Shown: positions 26,639 to 35,400, counted from the stretch's first letter. The stretch is 64,000 nt of DNA from Microcoleus sp. bin38.metabat.b11b12b14.051 (GCF_013299165.1 NZ_JAAFKD010000012.1:1-64000), one strand, 5' to 3'. Numbers and translations: made by a program. The notes: a model not told the origin generated them from the letters alone.

Positions 26639-27085
26639 ATGACTAATCGCCAACCAACACCGCCCGACGAACAAATTAGCAAATCAACACCGGCCGACGA
26701 ACAAATTGAAGCTAATATGGAAGCCCCCCACTACGATCGGGGTATTACTCCTGCTGAGACAGCAGCGCGCCAAGAACGCGAAGGCTCTAACTTCATGCAC
26801 ACAACCACTGAAGAGAAGCAGAAAAGCGCCAAAACAGACGACCAAACCGATGACGAAAGCATTCACACTACAGATGGTTATACAGTAGACAAAGAAGGTT
26901 TGGTTAACAATTACGCGATCGAACCGGAAATGTATATCAACGAACCTGGAGATTTGAGAGAAAAAGAAGAAGCAGAAGCAGCAGAACGTGCTCGCATTCT
27001 TGCAGAAATCAAAGATAAAAAAGGCGAAGAAGGAAAGCTGACCATGGATGCAGACACCCGCGGCAAAGGCCCGGGAATTATCTAG
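26639..27085 (+). CDS. Soluble acidic protein carrying a Psb34/Hli-like N-terminal arm motif
   Basis: The protein has 148 aa, very hydrophilic, Glu/Asp/Lys-rich and without a transmembrane helix. Two near-identical motifs TPPDEQISKS/TPADEQIEAN begin it. Residues about 79-100 (DGYTVDKEGLVNNYAIEPEM is the core) match the arm of Psb34 (ssl1498-type) and of the Hli protein at 4297 (DDQGLLNNFAVEPKMY). In Psb34 this arm precedes a membrane helix and contacts photosystem II assembly intermediates; here it is followed instead by a charged helix (EAEAAERARILAEIKDKK). It could be a soluble competitor or adaptor for the same site (inference). Confidence 0.7.
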   Translation: MTNRQPTPPDEQISKSTPADEQIEANMEAPHYDRGITPAETAARQEREGSNFMHTTTEEKQKSAKTDDQTDDESIHTTDGYTVDKEGLVNNYAIEPEMYINEPGDLREKEEAEAAERARILAEIKDKKGEEGKLTMDADTRGKGPGII

Positions 27086-27184
27086 GTTGTTTGCTCGGTA
27101 CTTGTCCTCTAGCGCTAGGGTTCCTAACTGTTGCCAAAATACCTAGATTTACCTATGATTTAGAGGACGAATTCTCGGCACGGC

Positions 27185-27343
27185 ATGGACAGACTGATCA
27201 GTATTGGGGAATTAGCCCAATTAAAAGCAGTCAGCGTTGACACTATCAGGCGTTGGGAAAAAAACGGAAAAATAGAATCAGTCCGTACCTGTAAGATGTA
27301 CAGATATGATTACATTGAGAGGTCGAATCAATGCCATCCCTAA
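27185..27343 (+). CDS. MerR-like HTH, N-terminal remnant of IS607 TnpA
   Basis: The product has 52 aa. ISIGELAQLKAVSVDTIRRW and EKNGKIESVRT form a compact MerR-type winged HTH like the first 50 residues of IS607-family TnpA serine recombinases. The frame ends in TAA, 10 bp inside tnpB, so the two genes overlap (27331-27343). The full recombinase (about 200 aa) is absent; the remainder is replaced by tnpB. It could still bind the element end as a repressor. Confidence 0.75.
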   Translation: MDRLISIGELAQLKAVSVDTIRRWEKNGKIESVRTCKMYRYDYIERSNQCHP

Positions 27344-28806
27344 CCTACGTCAAAGGATTGCCCACTCCAGAGTCAGAACTGAACGCTTTAGGATTCAGTC
27401 AGATGGAGATGTTTTTGACCGCCTTTGCCCCCATTTTTAGGCTGGCTGCAATTGAGACAGTTAATCAGTTGCTGACTTGTACCGATTTCAAGAAGTCGAA
27501 ATGGAATACCCACCTTCAAACAACTTACTCGCTCAACAAGCGTCACGCAAACGGGGTTATCGCGTACTCAAGGGGCAAAGTTGACGGTGCTGCATTGCAT
27601 CGCTCATTGCATATCAAAACATTAACGGGCAAGGCGAAGTCGATTGAAATTTGGTTGGGTAAGGCAGAGAAAAAGTTAAAAGCAGCAAGTAAGTTTTATG
27701 CCAAAAAGAATTGGCCGGGCAGTCAAACTTGTTGTAATTTCCCTGTGTCTTGTTCGCTCAAGTATAGGGAAACTAATTGGCAAAGTTTACGTTGTCAAAT
27801 TCATCACAAAAAGCGTAAACTTTTTCTCGTCCAGAACAAGCTAGCCACACTGAAGATATTACCAATCAAGGTGTTCGTGCCTCACGATCAAGTTTTCCTG
27901 GTGGGTTCTAAGGACGAAACACTGGGAAATGGTATTGCACAATGGAACGGTTCTACCTTAAAGATTAGAACCCCTGCTTGTCTTGAAGGGAGTTTCGGCA
28001 AAAATGTTTCAGCCGAGATTGGTAATTTTGACCGTAATATTAATCGCTTACCGACCTGCGGTGCAAAGACTTGGCATCTATTCAAGAAAGAAGGTAAATG
28101 GAAAGTCGCGGTATCTTTTACGCCAATCCCTGTAAAATCTCAATCTTTTGACCAAGTTTACGGCTGCATTGGGATTGACATGAACCCCGGTTCAATTGGT
28201 TGGGCTTATATTGATACCGATGGCAATTTAAAGGCTAAAGGTCAAATCCCCTTGCAGGTGGGCTTACCCAATGGTGTACAGCAGGCTCAAATCGTTGATG
28301 CTTGCTTGCAGTTGGCGACGTTAGCTCTGCTCTATCAATGCCCGATTGTTTGCGAGGAATTAGATTTTTCAGACAAAAAGCAGCGCCTAGGTGAAGCGAG
28401 TCGCAAATATGCGCGAATGCTCTCTTGCTGGGCCTACAACGAATTCTACAAGCAATTGAACTCAATCCTTGCCAATCGTGGAATTGAATTGATTACAGTC
28501 AATCCCGCTTTTACAAGCATTATTGGTTTATTTAAATACCTTAAAATGTACGGGCCGGCCTGCGATGAAGCGGCTGCTTTAGTGATTGCCCGTAGAGGCA
28601 TGAGACTAGGTGAAAAACTCCCAGACTCCATAACCGCCTATGTCGAGGTGAACTCGGACAAGCACGTATGGAGTCAATGGGCCCAATTAAATAACAAGAC
28701 CAAGCAATCCGGTAAAATAACTCGTAGACACGATTATTATACCGTTTCTAACTGGAGTTTTCTGGTCAACCCCAAAGAAGTCTGCGGGGAAGCGTTCGCG
28801 CACTAG
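27331..28806 (+). CDS. tnpB: TnpB-family RNA-guided nuclease (OrfB_IS605 type)
   Basis: The protein has 491 aa, longer than the compact roughly 400-aa TnpBs. RuvC motifs are all present: D283 in CIGIDMNPGSIGWAY, E343 in IVCEELDF and D412 in PACDEAAALVIARRG. The C4 zinc finger that normally sits between RuvC-II and RuvC-III is absent: NPAFTSIIGLFKYLKMYG replaces the usual TSxxCxxC stretch. This identifies a divergent clade often annotated as TnpB-related accessory protein. TnpB cuts DNA guided by an RNA made from the element's right end. Catalytic residues look intact, so nuclease activity is plausible. Confidence 0.88.
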   Translation: MPSLTYVKGLPTPESELNALGFSQMEMFLTAFAPIFRLAAIETVNQLLTCTDFKKSKWNTHLQTTYSLNKRHANGVIAYSRGKVDGAALHRSLHIKTLTGKAKSIEIWLGKAEKKLKAASKFYAKKNWPGSQTCCNFPVSCSLKYRETNWQSLRCQIHHKKRKLFLVQNKLATLKILPIKVFVPHDQVFLVGSKDETLGNGIAQWNGSTLKIRTPACLEGSFGKNVSAEIGNFDRNINRLPTCGAKTWHLFKKEGKWKVAVSFTPIPVKSQSFDQVYGCIGIDMNPGSIGWAYIDTDGNLKAKGQIPLQVGLPNGVQQAQIVDACLQLATLALLYQCPIVCEELDFSDKKQRLGEASRKYARMLSCWAYNEFYKQLNSILANRGIELITVNPAFTSIIGLFKYLKMYGPACDEAAALVIARRGMRLGEKLPDSITAYVEVNSDKHVWSQWAQLNNKTKQSGKITRRHDYYTVSNWSFLVNPKEVCGEAFAH

Positions 28807-29021
28807 AAAAGATTCGCTTAAACTTATACCGTAGAAGTTTATATCTAGATTTACCTAGGTTTTTAGAAGCGGTGCGCTAGGTAGCAATTGCCAAGCAAAG
28901 GGGCCGGTTTTTTTAGTTCCGGTAGTTGTCGCTCTTTCCGGTAAAACCCGCCCCTATTCTGGTGTCGAATTATGTAGTGAGATTTGAGACTTTACATACA
29001 TTCAGATTGAATTAAAATTAA

Positions 29022-29576
29022 TTAAGCCCTGACATTTTCGCTCAACCAATTAAATTTAGCTTGAGCAAGGGCTAAATTTTCCAGGACGTTAGGATTAATA
29101 TCCTCGCGATCGAGTTCCTGCGGCTCCAATTCTATATTACGACCGTATTCTATATGTCTGATGGTACCGCGCATCCGGTCTGCCAGACACAGCGAAATTC
29201 CATAATAGAAGCGGGAAGCAAAGCCCATATCGTGTTGCAGCTTGATTACTAACTGCCGCCTCGGAATCGCCAGCAAGTGAGTTTCTTCGAGTGCCTTTAC
29301 GGTGGCTAAAGGAGGGCGAGCATCAATGAAAGAAACTTCCCCCACAAGTTCTCCGCTGGATATTTTCGCCAGTTCTTTAGTTTCCTGCGCGTCGAGCAAA
29401 ACGCTCAAATTGCCCCTCAAAACAATGTATAGCGCATCGTGCTGTCTGCCTTCATGGATCAAAATCTCGCCCGGAGCGAGAATCTCTTTTTTGCCTTTTT
29501 GGACGATCCAGTCAATATCGTCATTATTTAACTGGCTCAAAATAAAAAGTGCTTTTTTTCTGCTACTGTCGGCCAT
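29022..29576 (-). CDS. Cyclic-nucleotide-binding domain protein
   Basis: The protein has 184 aa. A cNMP-binding beta-roll spans about 20-135: PGEILIHEGRQHDALYIVLR, then GELVGEVSFIDARPPLATVKA, the phosphate-binding cassette with Gly-Glu and Arg-Pro-Pro-Leu-Ala in the place of the RSA motif. No HTH or enzymatic domain follows; a C-terminal helical tail (NVLENLALAQAKFNWLSEN) may dimerise. It is likely a stand-alone cAMP/cGMP sensor or a signalling partner. It is monocistronic. Confidence 0.9.
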   Translation of the reverse strand: MADSSRKKALFILSQLNNDDIDWIVQKGKKEILAPGEILIHEGRQHDALYIVLRGNLSVLLDAQETKELAKISSGELVGEVSFIDARPPLATVKALEETHLLAIPRRQLVIKLQHDMGFASRFYYGISLCLADRMRGTIRHIEYGRNIELEPQELDREDINPNVLENLALAQAKFNWLSENVRA

Positions 29577-29905
29577 AATTTAAGCTCCAGATCGCTTCTT
29601 GATATTAAATTAAGATGGCAGGCGGTCGTAACTTCTTCCGAAGCAGTCACTCTTCGCTGAATATAGTTTTTTTATCCAGCCTAACTTGTTTGCAAAACGC
29701 TTTAAAGTCAGGCCTTGCCAATAGTAGATGAATCACACTCAATGATAATCTCTCAATACTAGCATTTGTTGAACAATCTTTTTTAAGTCGATCGCTATTT
29801 CCCCAAATCCTACTTCATTTCCGTCTTAAAACCAACAGAGCTCGCCCCCACAGCTAGGGCGCGGCAGGGGCGCAGCAGACAATACTCTGCGCCCCATCTC
29901 TTTCG
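29577..29905. other. Gene-free stretch
   Basis: No frame is supported. Only a GC-rich imperfect hairpin near 29856-29905 (GGGCGCGGCAGGGGCGCAGC opposite CTCTGCGCCCC), next to the DUF1517 gene's 3' end, could serve as a terminator. Confidence 0.4.
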
Positions 29906-30898
29906 CTAAATCGATCGCAAATCAGGATAGCCAGCCAACATATCATCAGCAGTTAGAGTGTCGCCGTTAGCTTGAGGAGTCCACAGCACCTCCACCGCCA
30001 GCAACTGCTCGCTCGACACTCCTCCAATCTGGCGCAAAGCTTGGCGCAAATCTTCAGAGTTTTTCACTGCTGGCAATTGCAACTTGCCTTGAGTACCGAC
30101 AATCACCGTCACCACAATAAATTCTCCGGGTTCTGAATTCAAATCAGAACCAACTAACGCGCCGTTTTCCTGCACAACAGGCAGGTTATTGTTGCTCCCT
30201 GCTTGCCGGAGCTGGTTGTTATAATTCGAGAGCGTTTCTTCAGTAAACTTGCTGCGTTCTGCCAAAGAAAACTGGTTAAATTTAGCTTCCGCTGCTTCCA
30301 AACGAGTTTGCACAGAGTCAGCACCCGCGTAAACCCAATATTCAGGATGCCGCAGCATCGCCAGAGTAGATTCTTGCAGCACTTGAGCGCGACCGGCCGC
30401 TGTGTCTGTATTCGCTTTGCGCGCTAGCGAGTCGAGTTCGGCTTGCAAACCGCGGGCTTCTGCTAGCAAACCAACTTGCAAGCGGGCCACAGATACCGTG
30501 GTAGTAGCGGTGCTGTTGCCGAGTTCGTCAGTTCCACCCCCGGCGCGGCGGAAGCTTTGCACTAGGAAATTCGCGATCGAAATAAAAATCAAAATTGAGA
30601 ACAGCCCGCCAAAACCGCCTCCAAATCCGAAAAACGGCAGCAAGAAGGGGAATCCGAAACCGCCACCAAATCCGCCACCATAGCCGCCCGGGTAGTAACC
30701 CCCTCCAGACGGTGCGTAGGTGCGGCTCGGCGACGAGTAACTGCGCGCAGGAGCTCTAAAAGATCCGCCCCCGATGCGTCCTCCGCTGCGGGCCGCCAGA
30801 GCTCCGTCAGCGTTACCGAGGGCTAGCGTCAGTACCAGACCGATCGCAAATAGTGATTTCAAAAGCGGTTTGATCTTTGAAATTAGTTGCTTGTACAT
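29906..30898 (-). CDS. DUF1517 family membrane protein
   Basis: The protein has 330 aa. It has an N-terminal signal/anchor (LLKSLFAIGLVLTLALGN, about 13-30) with a likely cut at ALAA|RSGG. A Gly/Pro/Tyr-rich stretch (40-90) and a second hydrophobic helix (LFSILIFISIANFLV, about 98-115) follow. The DUF1517 domain (about 130-330) runs from TTVSVARLQVGLLAEARGLQ to LWTPQANGDTLTADDMLAGY. The family is conserved in cyanobacteria and plastids (TLM-type proteins); its function is not established. It is monocistronic and transcribed away from hemB. Confidence 0.9.
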   Translation of the reverse strand: MYKQLISKIKPLLKSLFAIGLVLTLALGNADGALAARSGGRIGGGSFRAPARSYSSPSRTYAPSGGGYYPGGYGGGFGGGFGFPFLLPFFGFGGGFGGLFSILIFISIANFLVQSFRRAGGGTDELGNSTATTTVSVARLQVGLLAEARGLQAELDSLARKANTDTAAGRAQVLQESTLAMLRHPEYWVYAGADSVQTRLEAAEAKFNQFSLAERSKFTEETLSNYNNQLRQAGSNNNLPVVQENGALVGSDLNSEPGEFIVVTVIVGTQGKLQLPAVKNSEDLRQALRQIGGVSSEQLLAVEVLWTPQANGDTLTADDMLAGYPDLRSI

Positions 30899-31052
30899 AA
30901 GACCGTTACTATTCGATACATTTATAATTTACAGTCTATCCTCGCCGATGGGCAGCCCGGTTGCAGGTGTGCAGCCAGCGAGATATCCGTACCAACCCAT
31001 CCCAGCACCCTCACAGAGCTGAGTCTGGGAACCAGAAAGGGTAGAGAGTAGA

Positions 31053-31367
31053 GAGGACTAAAGTCCTTACTACGAACTTTTGAGGACTGAAGTCCTTACT
31101 ACGAACTTTTGAGGACTGAAGTCCTTACTACTAACTTTTGAGGACTGAAGTCCTTACTACTAACTTTTGAGGACTGAAGTCCTTACTACGAACTTTTGAG
31201 GACTGAAGTCCTTACTACTAACTTTTGAGGACTGAAGTCCTTACTACGAACTTTTGAGGACTGAAGTCCTTACTACGAACTTTTGAGGACTGAAGTCCTT
31301 ACTACGAACTTTTGAGGACTGAAGTCCTTACTACGAACTTTTGAGGACTGAAGTCCTTACTACGAAC
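31053..31367. repeat. Tandem array, 29-bp unit x 11, upstream of hemB
   Basis: Eleven direct copies start every 29 bp from 31053 to 31343. The unit is GAGGACTGAAGTCCTTACTA followed by C(G/T)AACTTTT; each contains the AGGACTgaAGTCCT hairpin of the dispersed repeat. Only a G/T position and the first copy (taa for tga) vary. It is not a CRISPR, because there are no unique spacers. The rest of the 597-bp gap (30899-31495) contains the hemB promoter and no gene. Confidence 0.95.
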
Positions 31368-31495
31368 CATGGATCTCGCGGGTTTTACAGAACTTTACTT
31401 AGGTTGACGGCGATCGGCCAACAATAAGCTTTAGACTTTTAAACAAAGGCCGCCAGTCCCAGAAAGCAGGACTTTATCTACCGTAAAAAAACATT

Positions 31496-32479
31496 ATGTT
31501 CCCCACTCACCGCCCCCGCCGCCTCCGCAACCATCCCCAACTCCGCCGGATGGTACGCGAAAATATCTTGACAACCAGCGATTTAATTTACCCTCTCTTT
31601 GCCGTACCGGGGGAAGGTTTTGCTAAAGAAGTTAAATCGATGCCCGGAGTTTACCAGCTATCGGTAGACAAAATCGTAGAAGAAGCAAAAGAAGTTTACG
31701 ATCTCGGCATTCCCGCAATTATTTTATTCGGCATTCCCGCTGACAAAGATACAGACGCGACAGGTGCTTGGCACGATTGCGGCATTGTTCAAAAAGCAAC
31801 GGCAGCAGTCAAAGCAGCCGTACCAGATTTAATCGTCATGGTCGATACTTGTCTGTGCGAATATACCAGTCACGGTCACTGCGGCTATTTGGAAGTCGGA
31901 GATTTAAGCGGCAGAGTTTTGAACGATCCGACGCTAGAATTGCTTAAAAAAACCGCCGTTGCTCAAGCTAAAGCTGGTGCAGATATTATTGCACCTTCGG
32001 GAATGATGGACGGTTTTGTGGGAGCAATTCGCGAAGGATTGGACAGTGCTGGATTTGAAGATATTCCCATCATGTCCTACGCGGCAAAATATGCCTCAGC
32101 TTATTATGGCCCGTTCCGGGATGCGGCGGATTCGGCTCCGCAATTTGGCGATCGGCGCACCTATCAAATGGACCCAGGAAACGGTCGCGAAGCTCTCAAA
32201 GAAATTGCTCTCGACATTGCTGAAGGTGCGGATATGCTAATGGTCAAACCCGCTTTAGCTTACATGGACATTATCTGGCGCGTCAAAGAAGCAACTAATT
32301 TGCCAGTTGCTGCTTACAACGTTTCTGGAGAATATGCGATGGTGAAAGCCGCCGCCCTCAACGGTTGGATTGACGAAGAAAGAGTTGTGATGGAAACCTT
32401 GACAGGATTCAAGCGTGCTGGTACCGATTTGATTTTGACTTATCACGCCAAAGACGCCGCCCGCTGGCTGCAAAACTGA
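31496..32479 (+). CDS. hemB: Porphobilinogen synthase (delta-aminolevulinate dehydratase)
   Basis: The protein has 327 aa, standard length. The metal site is [14 protein letters not shown] (about 123-136, zinc-type CxC...C), with active-site lysine regions [18 protein letters not shown] and [11 protein letters not shown]. It condenses two 5-aminolevulinate molecules to porphobilinogen, feeding haem, chlorophyll and bilin synthesis; it is cytoplasmic. It starts at ATG 31496, and an 11-copy repeat array lies 128 bp upstream. There is no operon partner in the window. Confidence 0.98.
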   Translation: MFPTHRPRRLRNHPQLRRMVRENILTTSDLIYPLFAVPGEGFAKEVKSMPGVYQLSVDKIVEEAKEVYDLGIPAIILFGIPADKDTDATGAWHDCGIVQKATAAVKAAVPDLIVMVDTCLCEYTSHGHCGYLEVGDLSGRVLNDPTLELLKKTAVAQAKAGADIIAPSGMMDGFVGAIREGLDSAGFEDIPIMSYAAKYASAYYGPFRDAADSAPQFGDRRTYQMDPGNGREALKEIALDIAEGADMLMVKPALAYMDIIWRVKEATNLPVAAYNVSGEYAMVKAAALNGWIDEERVVMETLTGFKRAGTDLILTYHAKDAARWLQN

Positions 32480-32514
32480 TTGACTCGTGATGTCCCAATT
32501 TGGGTTCGGAATAC

Positions 32515-32762
32515 CGGGCGGTTGAAACCGCATCTATACAAACACTCACGCGCAGGCGTGCTGGTTGAAGACAAGGAGGTAAAAATTACGAGATATTCTT
32601 CAGGAATACCGGGCGGTTGAAACCGCGTCTATAAAAACAAAACCCGCCTCCGCGGGTTGAAGACAAGGAGGTAAAAATTACGAGATATTCTTCAGTCCGC
32701 GGAGGTGTTCGGCGAGCGAAGTCGAGTCGCGGACTTCGCTTGTCTAGAAGCGGTTTCAACCG
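32515..32762. repeat. Two-and-a-half copies of a GGGCGGTTGAAACCGC element
   Basis: ATACCGGGCGGTTGAAACCG starts at about 32510 and 32606, each followed by a GTTGAAGACAAGGAGGTAAA unit. An inverted end GCGGTTTCAACCGCC lies at 32749-32763. It is related to the element at 54494-54767. The wider gap 32480-32951 has no gene. Confidence 0.85.
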
Positions 32763-32951
32763 CCGTCTAATCTGGCTTTATACAAAAAAGTATTAATAAT
32801 TACGGAAATTAGTTACAAAATATGTATCAATAAGTATAGTTTTGTAAATCGGGAATTCAATCATTGAAGGTTCCCAAGCAAAATTCACTTTCACTCCCTG
32901 CAAGACAGTAAAAGTAACACAGTTTAGATAAAACTTAAAGGCACATTGAGC

Positions 32952-33440
32952 ATGACATCAACGACTAGGGATTCCAGTCACATTCAATTTTGCACAAGTC
33001 GCGATCGCGCCGACATCGTACAAATCCAAGAACTATTTAAAGCCGCCGCGTTTTGGGCGAGGGCGCGCAAGATAGAAGATTGGGAAATCGCGATCGCCAA
33101 CAGCGAACCAGTTGTGACAGTTTGGGACGGCCCGCGGGCGATCGGCTTCGCCAGAGCCACCTCAGACGGCATCTATAGAGCCACCATCTGGGATGTCGCC
33201 ATTCACCCCGATTACCAAGGTGCAGGACTCGGCCGCAAATTAGTACAAACCGTCTTGAGTCACCCTCGAATGTGCCGAGTAGAACGAGTTTACCTAATGA
33301 CAACTTACAAACAAAGCTTCTACGAGCGCATCGGTTTTCAGCACAACGCCAGCACCACAATGGTACTAGAAAATCAGCTCCTAGAAGAGAATGTCGAATT
33401 AGAAATTAGCAACGGCGAATTGCTAACTGCTATTTGCTAA
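32952..33440 (+). CDS. GNAT family N-acetyltransferase
   Basis: The protein has 162 aa from the ATG at 32952 (a TTG 6 bp upstream is possible). Motif A, IWDVAIHPDYQGAGLGRKLV (about 81-100), holds the acetyl-CoA-binding Q/RxxGxG/A, and YERIGFQHNAST is the typical C-terminal motif. The protein resembles the window's other GNAT at 38555 in the [18 protein letters not shown] stretch. The substrate is unknown. It is monocistronic. Confidence 0.9.
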   Translation: MTSTTRDSSHIQFCTSRDRADIVQIQELFKAAAFWARARKIEDWEIAIANSEPVVTVWDGPRAIGFARATSDGIYRATIWDVAIHPDYQGAGLGRKLVQTVLSHPRMCRVERVYLMTTYKQSFYERIGFQHNASTTMVLENQLLEENVELEISNGELLTAIC

Positions 33441-33836
33441 GCAAGCACAAAACTCCCACCAAAATCTCTAATAAGTAGGGTGCCCATTGTGCACCTTACT
33501 ACCTATCAATAGACCAATACGGTTCACTTAAGGTTTATTTGTCATTGCGATCATAGAGAGAGCAATCGCAGCGTCTATTTGTCACATTATTTTCCCCGTG
33601 AACTGTCTTAAGTGAACCGTATTGATCAATAGACAAGATTGCCTCAGTCCTTTTAATCAAATTTTGGGACGGGCTAGAAGCCCATCCCACAAGAAAAAAA
33701 GATTTTTGTGGGACGTTGCTCCCAGCAGCGTCCTAACTATTTTTGCAAGAAGTCTAATAATTAAATCCGTTAAATTCGTTGCCCTCTTCTCGACCTCCGT
33801 TAAATCCGTTACAGAATCCGTTATCTTCTTCCTTCT
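33441..33836. repeat. Repeat-bearing intergenic stretch
   Basis: 33475-33507 is a GTAGGGTGCCCATTGTGCAC hairpin copy. Inverted copies of CAATACGGTTCACTTAAG-type sequence lie at 33520-33537 and 33608-33625. A CAATAGACAAGATTGC unit at 33629 matches 23137. No gene is seen; the 396 bp separate the convergent GNAT and histidine kinase genes. Confidence 0.65.
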
Positions 33837-34772
33837 TCACAAACTTGCCATAGGAATAGAACACTGAGTGCGGTTAAAATTAGACTCTTCCGACTCAGAA
33901 GGCACAGCCAGAACCTCCAACTTGCCATTCATCAAAGTTAAAAGAGTCTGATTCATCAATAACCTCATCCCAGAAGACACCTGAGAATTATCGCTAGTCT
34001 TAGTAGCATTACACTCCAAATCCTGCTTCAGGAGATCCCAAGACTCGCTCCAAGCACTAACTGAACGCTGATCGTCCACCCAAATCTGAACGCATCCAGA
34101 TTCCGGCGAACAATGGGCAGAAACAGAAATACTACCCTCCTCCATCTGAGCAATAGCAGTATCTACCAAATTGACTAAAACTTGCCTAAACCTCGGCAAA
34201 TCTGCCAATACATAAATCCCCGGATCCGGCGGCAAAATCTCCAAACGAATGCTGCGATTAGCAGCTTGCAAATAAGTTAAATCATCAAGTTCATCAAAAA
34301 CCTTAGCTAACTGAATCGGCTCAATATCCATCTTGTCACTGCCGTGTTCAGTTTTAGCAACAGAGATAATTTCATCTATCAATTTCACCAGCTTGAGTGC
34401 TGCAACGTGAGCTTGTTCGACAAATTCTCGTTCTTCAGCAGCATCGTCGCACAAATCCGAGAGAATTAATTGCAGCGTGCCAATCATAGTGCTCAGGGGC
34501 GATCGCAACTCATGAGAAGTTCGAGCCAAAAAACCAGCCTTAAATAGACTCATCTCCGATGCCATCTGATAAGCCAATTGAGTTTGCTTCAGTTGCTCGG
34601 AAAGGGCATCAAACTTCTCTAAATCATTTTCTTGAGGAGTTGGCGGCACATAGGGCGCAGGTTCTGGCTGTTGCAAGCTTTTTTGCCGCGGGCGCCAAAT
34701 CAAACTGCTGCCCAAACCCAGTCCCAGTCCCATACCTAAATATATCAAGTCGCTCCAGCCGATCGGCGCCAT
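33837..34772 (-). CDS. Sensor histidine kinase with degenerate ATPase lid
   Basis: The protein has 311 aa. One N-terminal hydrophobic segment (DLIYLGMGLGLGLGSSLIW) is followed by a Pro-rich linker. The H-box ARTSHELRSPLSTMIGTLQL (about 84-103) has the phosphorylatable His. The N-box RQVLVNLVDTAIAQM has Asn conserved, but the G1 box reads VQIWVDDQRSVSAW without the DxGxG glycines and no G2 box is evident. It probably dimerises and perhaps signals without normal autophosphorylation, or binds ATP weakly. No cognate receiver is adjacent; it ends 25 bp before the TsaC gene on the same strand. Confidence 0.85.
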   Translation of the reverse strand: MAPIGWSDLIYLGMGLGLGLGSSLIWRPRQKSLQQPEPAPYVPPTPQENDLEKFDALSEQLKQTQLAYQMASEMSLFKAGFLARTSHELRSPLSTMIGTLQLILSDLCDDAAEEREFVEQAHVAALKLVKLIDEIISVAKTEHGSDKMDIEPIQLAKVFDELDDLTYLQAANRSIRLEILPPDPGIYVLADLPRFRQVLVNLVDTAIAQMEEGSISVSAHCSPESGCVQIWVDDQRSVSAWSESWDLLKQDLECNATKTSDNSQVSSGMRLLMNQTLLTLMNGKLEVLAVPSESEESNFNRTQCSIPMASL

Positions 34773-34797
34773 ATTACTTTGCCTAGGAGTTTAGCTT

Positions 34798-35400
34798 TTA
34801 GCATTTTAGCTCGATCGCGCCTTGTCGCAATATTTCCCAACCGCCACCAGTCCATTTAGCTACAGTCGAAGGCAAACTCGAAGCTGTTGTAACTGTTGCT
34901 GCTGTTGCTAATTCAGCAGCAACTAATGTCAAAACTTCGGGAAACTGCGCCTCAATTTCTGCCACCGACTCCAAAGGCGCTTGGCCCGATAAATTAGCAC
35001 TGGTAGTAGCCAAAGGGCCTGTCTGCTCTAAAATCTTGAGAGCAAGGGGAAAATTAGGCACTCGTACTCCGATCGTACTTTGATCGATCGCATTCATCGC
35101 AGCCGGCACCAGTGGCGAAGCCGGCAGCACCAAAGTTAGCGCCCCGGGCCAATAAGATGCAGCCATTTGCTGCCACAATTTGAACTCTGCTGGACTCCCC
35201 TGCACATAAGGCCACAAAGCCTCCGCGGATGCTGCCATCAAAATCAGCGGTTTGTCTTGACTGCGCCGTTTAGCAGCAAAAATCAACTCCGCGCGATCGG
35301 GCAGCGTCGCCAAAGCAGGTACAGTATCAGTAGGAAAGCTGACAATATAATTACCAGAAATTGCCCCTTGAACTAAGGCATTTATCGAAACTTGAGTCAT
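34798..35400 (-). CDS. L-threonylcarbamoyladenylate synthase (Sua5/YciO/YrdC)
   Basis: The protein has 200 aa. The N-terminal motif SFPTDTVPALATLPD (about 20-34), the KRRSQDKPLILMAAS nucleotide pocket and LTLVLPASPLVPA are typical of YrdC domains. It makes threonylcarbamoyl-AMP from Thr, bicarbonate and ATP for the t6A modification of tRNAs reading ANN codons. TsaC and Sua5 both fit; there is no C-terminal Sua5 domain, so it is TsaC-like. prmC lies 168 bp away, transcribed the same way, forming a translation-factor neighbourhood. Confidence 0.92.
   Translation of the reverse strand: MTQVSINALVQGAISGNYIVSFPTDTVPALATLPDRAELIFAAKRRSQDKPLILMAASAEALWPYVQGSPAEFKLWQQMAASYWPGALTLVLPASPLVPAAMNAIDQSTIGVRVPNFPLALKILEQTGPLATTSANLSGQAPLESVAEIEAQFPEVLTLVAAELATAATVTTASSLPSTVAKWTGGGWEILRQGAIELKC

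Larger units (their letters stand above)
27112..28895 (+). mobile_element. IS607-like element, recombinase-deleted (TnpB retained)
   Basis: It contains a 52-aa MerR-type HTH and an overlapping tnpB. Both ends carry the 13-mer CTAGATTTACCTA in direct orientation (27143-27155 and 28845-28857) and GCGCTAGG...TTGCCAA-like sequences (27113-27136; 28874-28892). The exact termini are estimates. The serine recombinase catalytic domain of IS607 TnpA is missing, so self-mobility is unlikely. Confidence 0.65.

Noticed and set aside
26684-26888. Overlapping frames in the Psb34-arm gene region
   Set aside because: They are shadows of the acidic coding frame and have no independent motif.
31053-31367. CRISPR-like array upstream of hemB
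   Set aside because: All 29 bases are repeated with no unique spacers between units and no cas genes nearby; it is a simple tandem array of a dispersed repeat.
32255-32533. Antisense frame across the hemB end
   Set aside because: It follows codon-level bias of hemB and contains no known domain.
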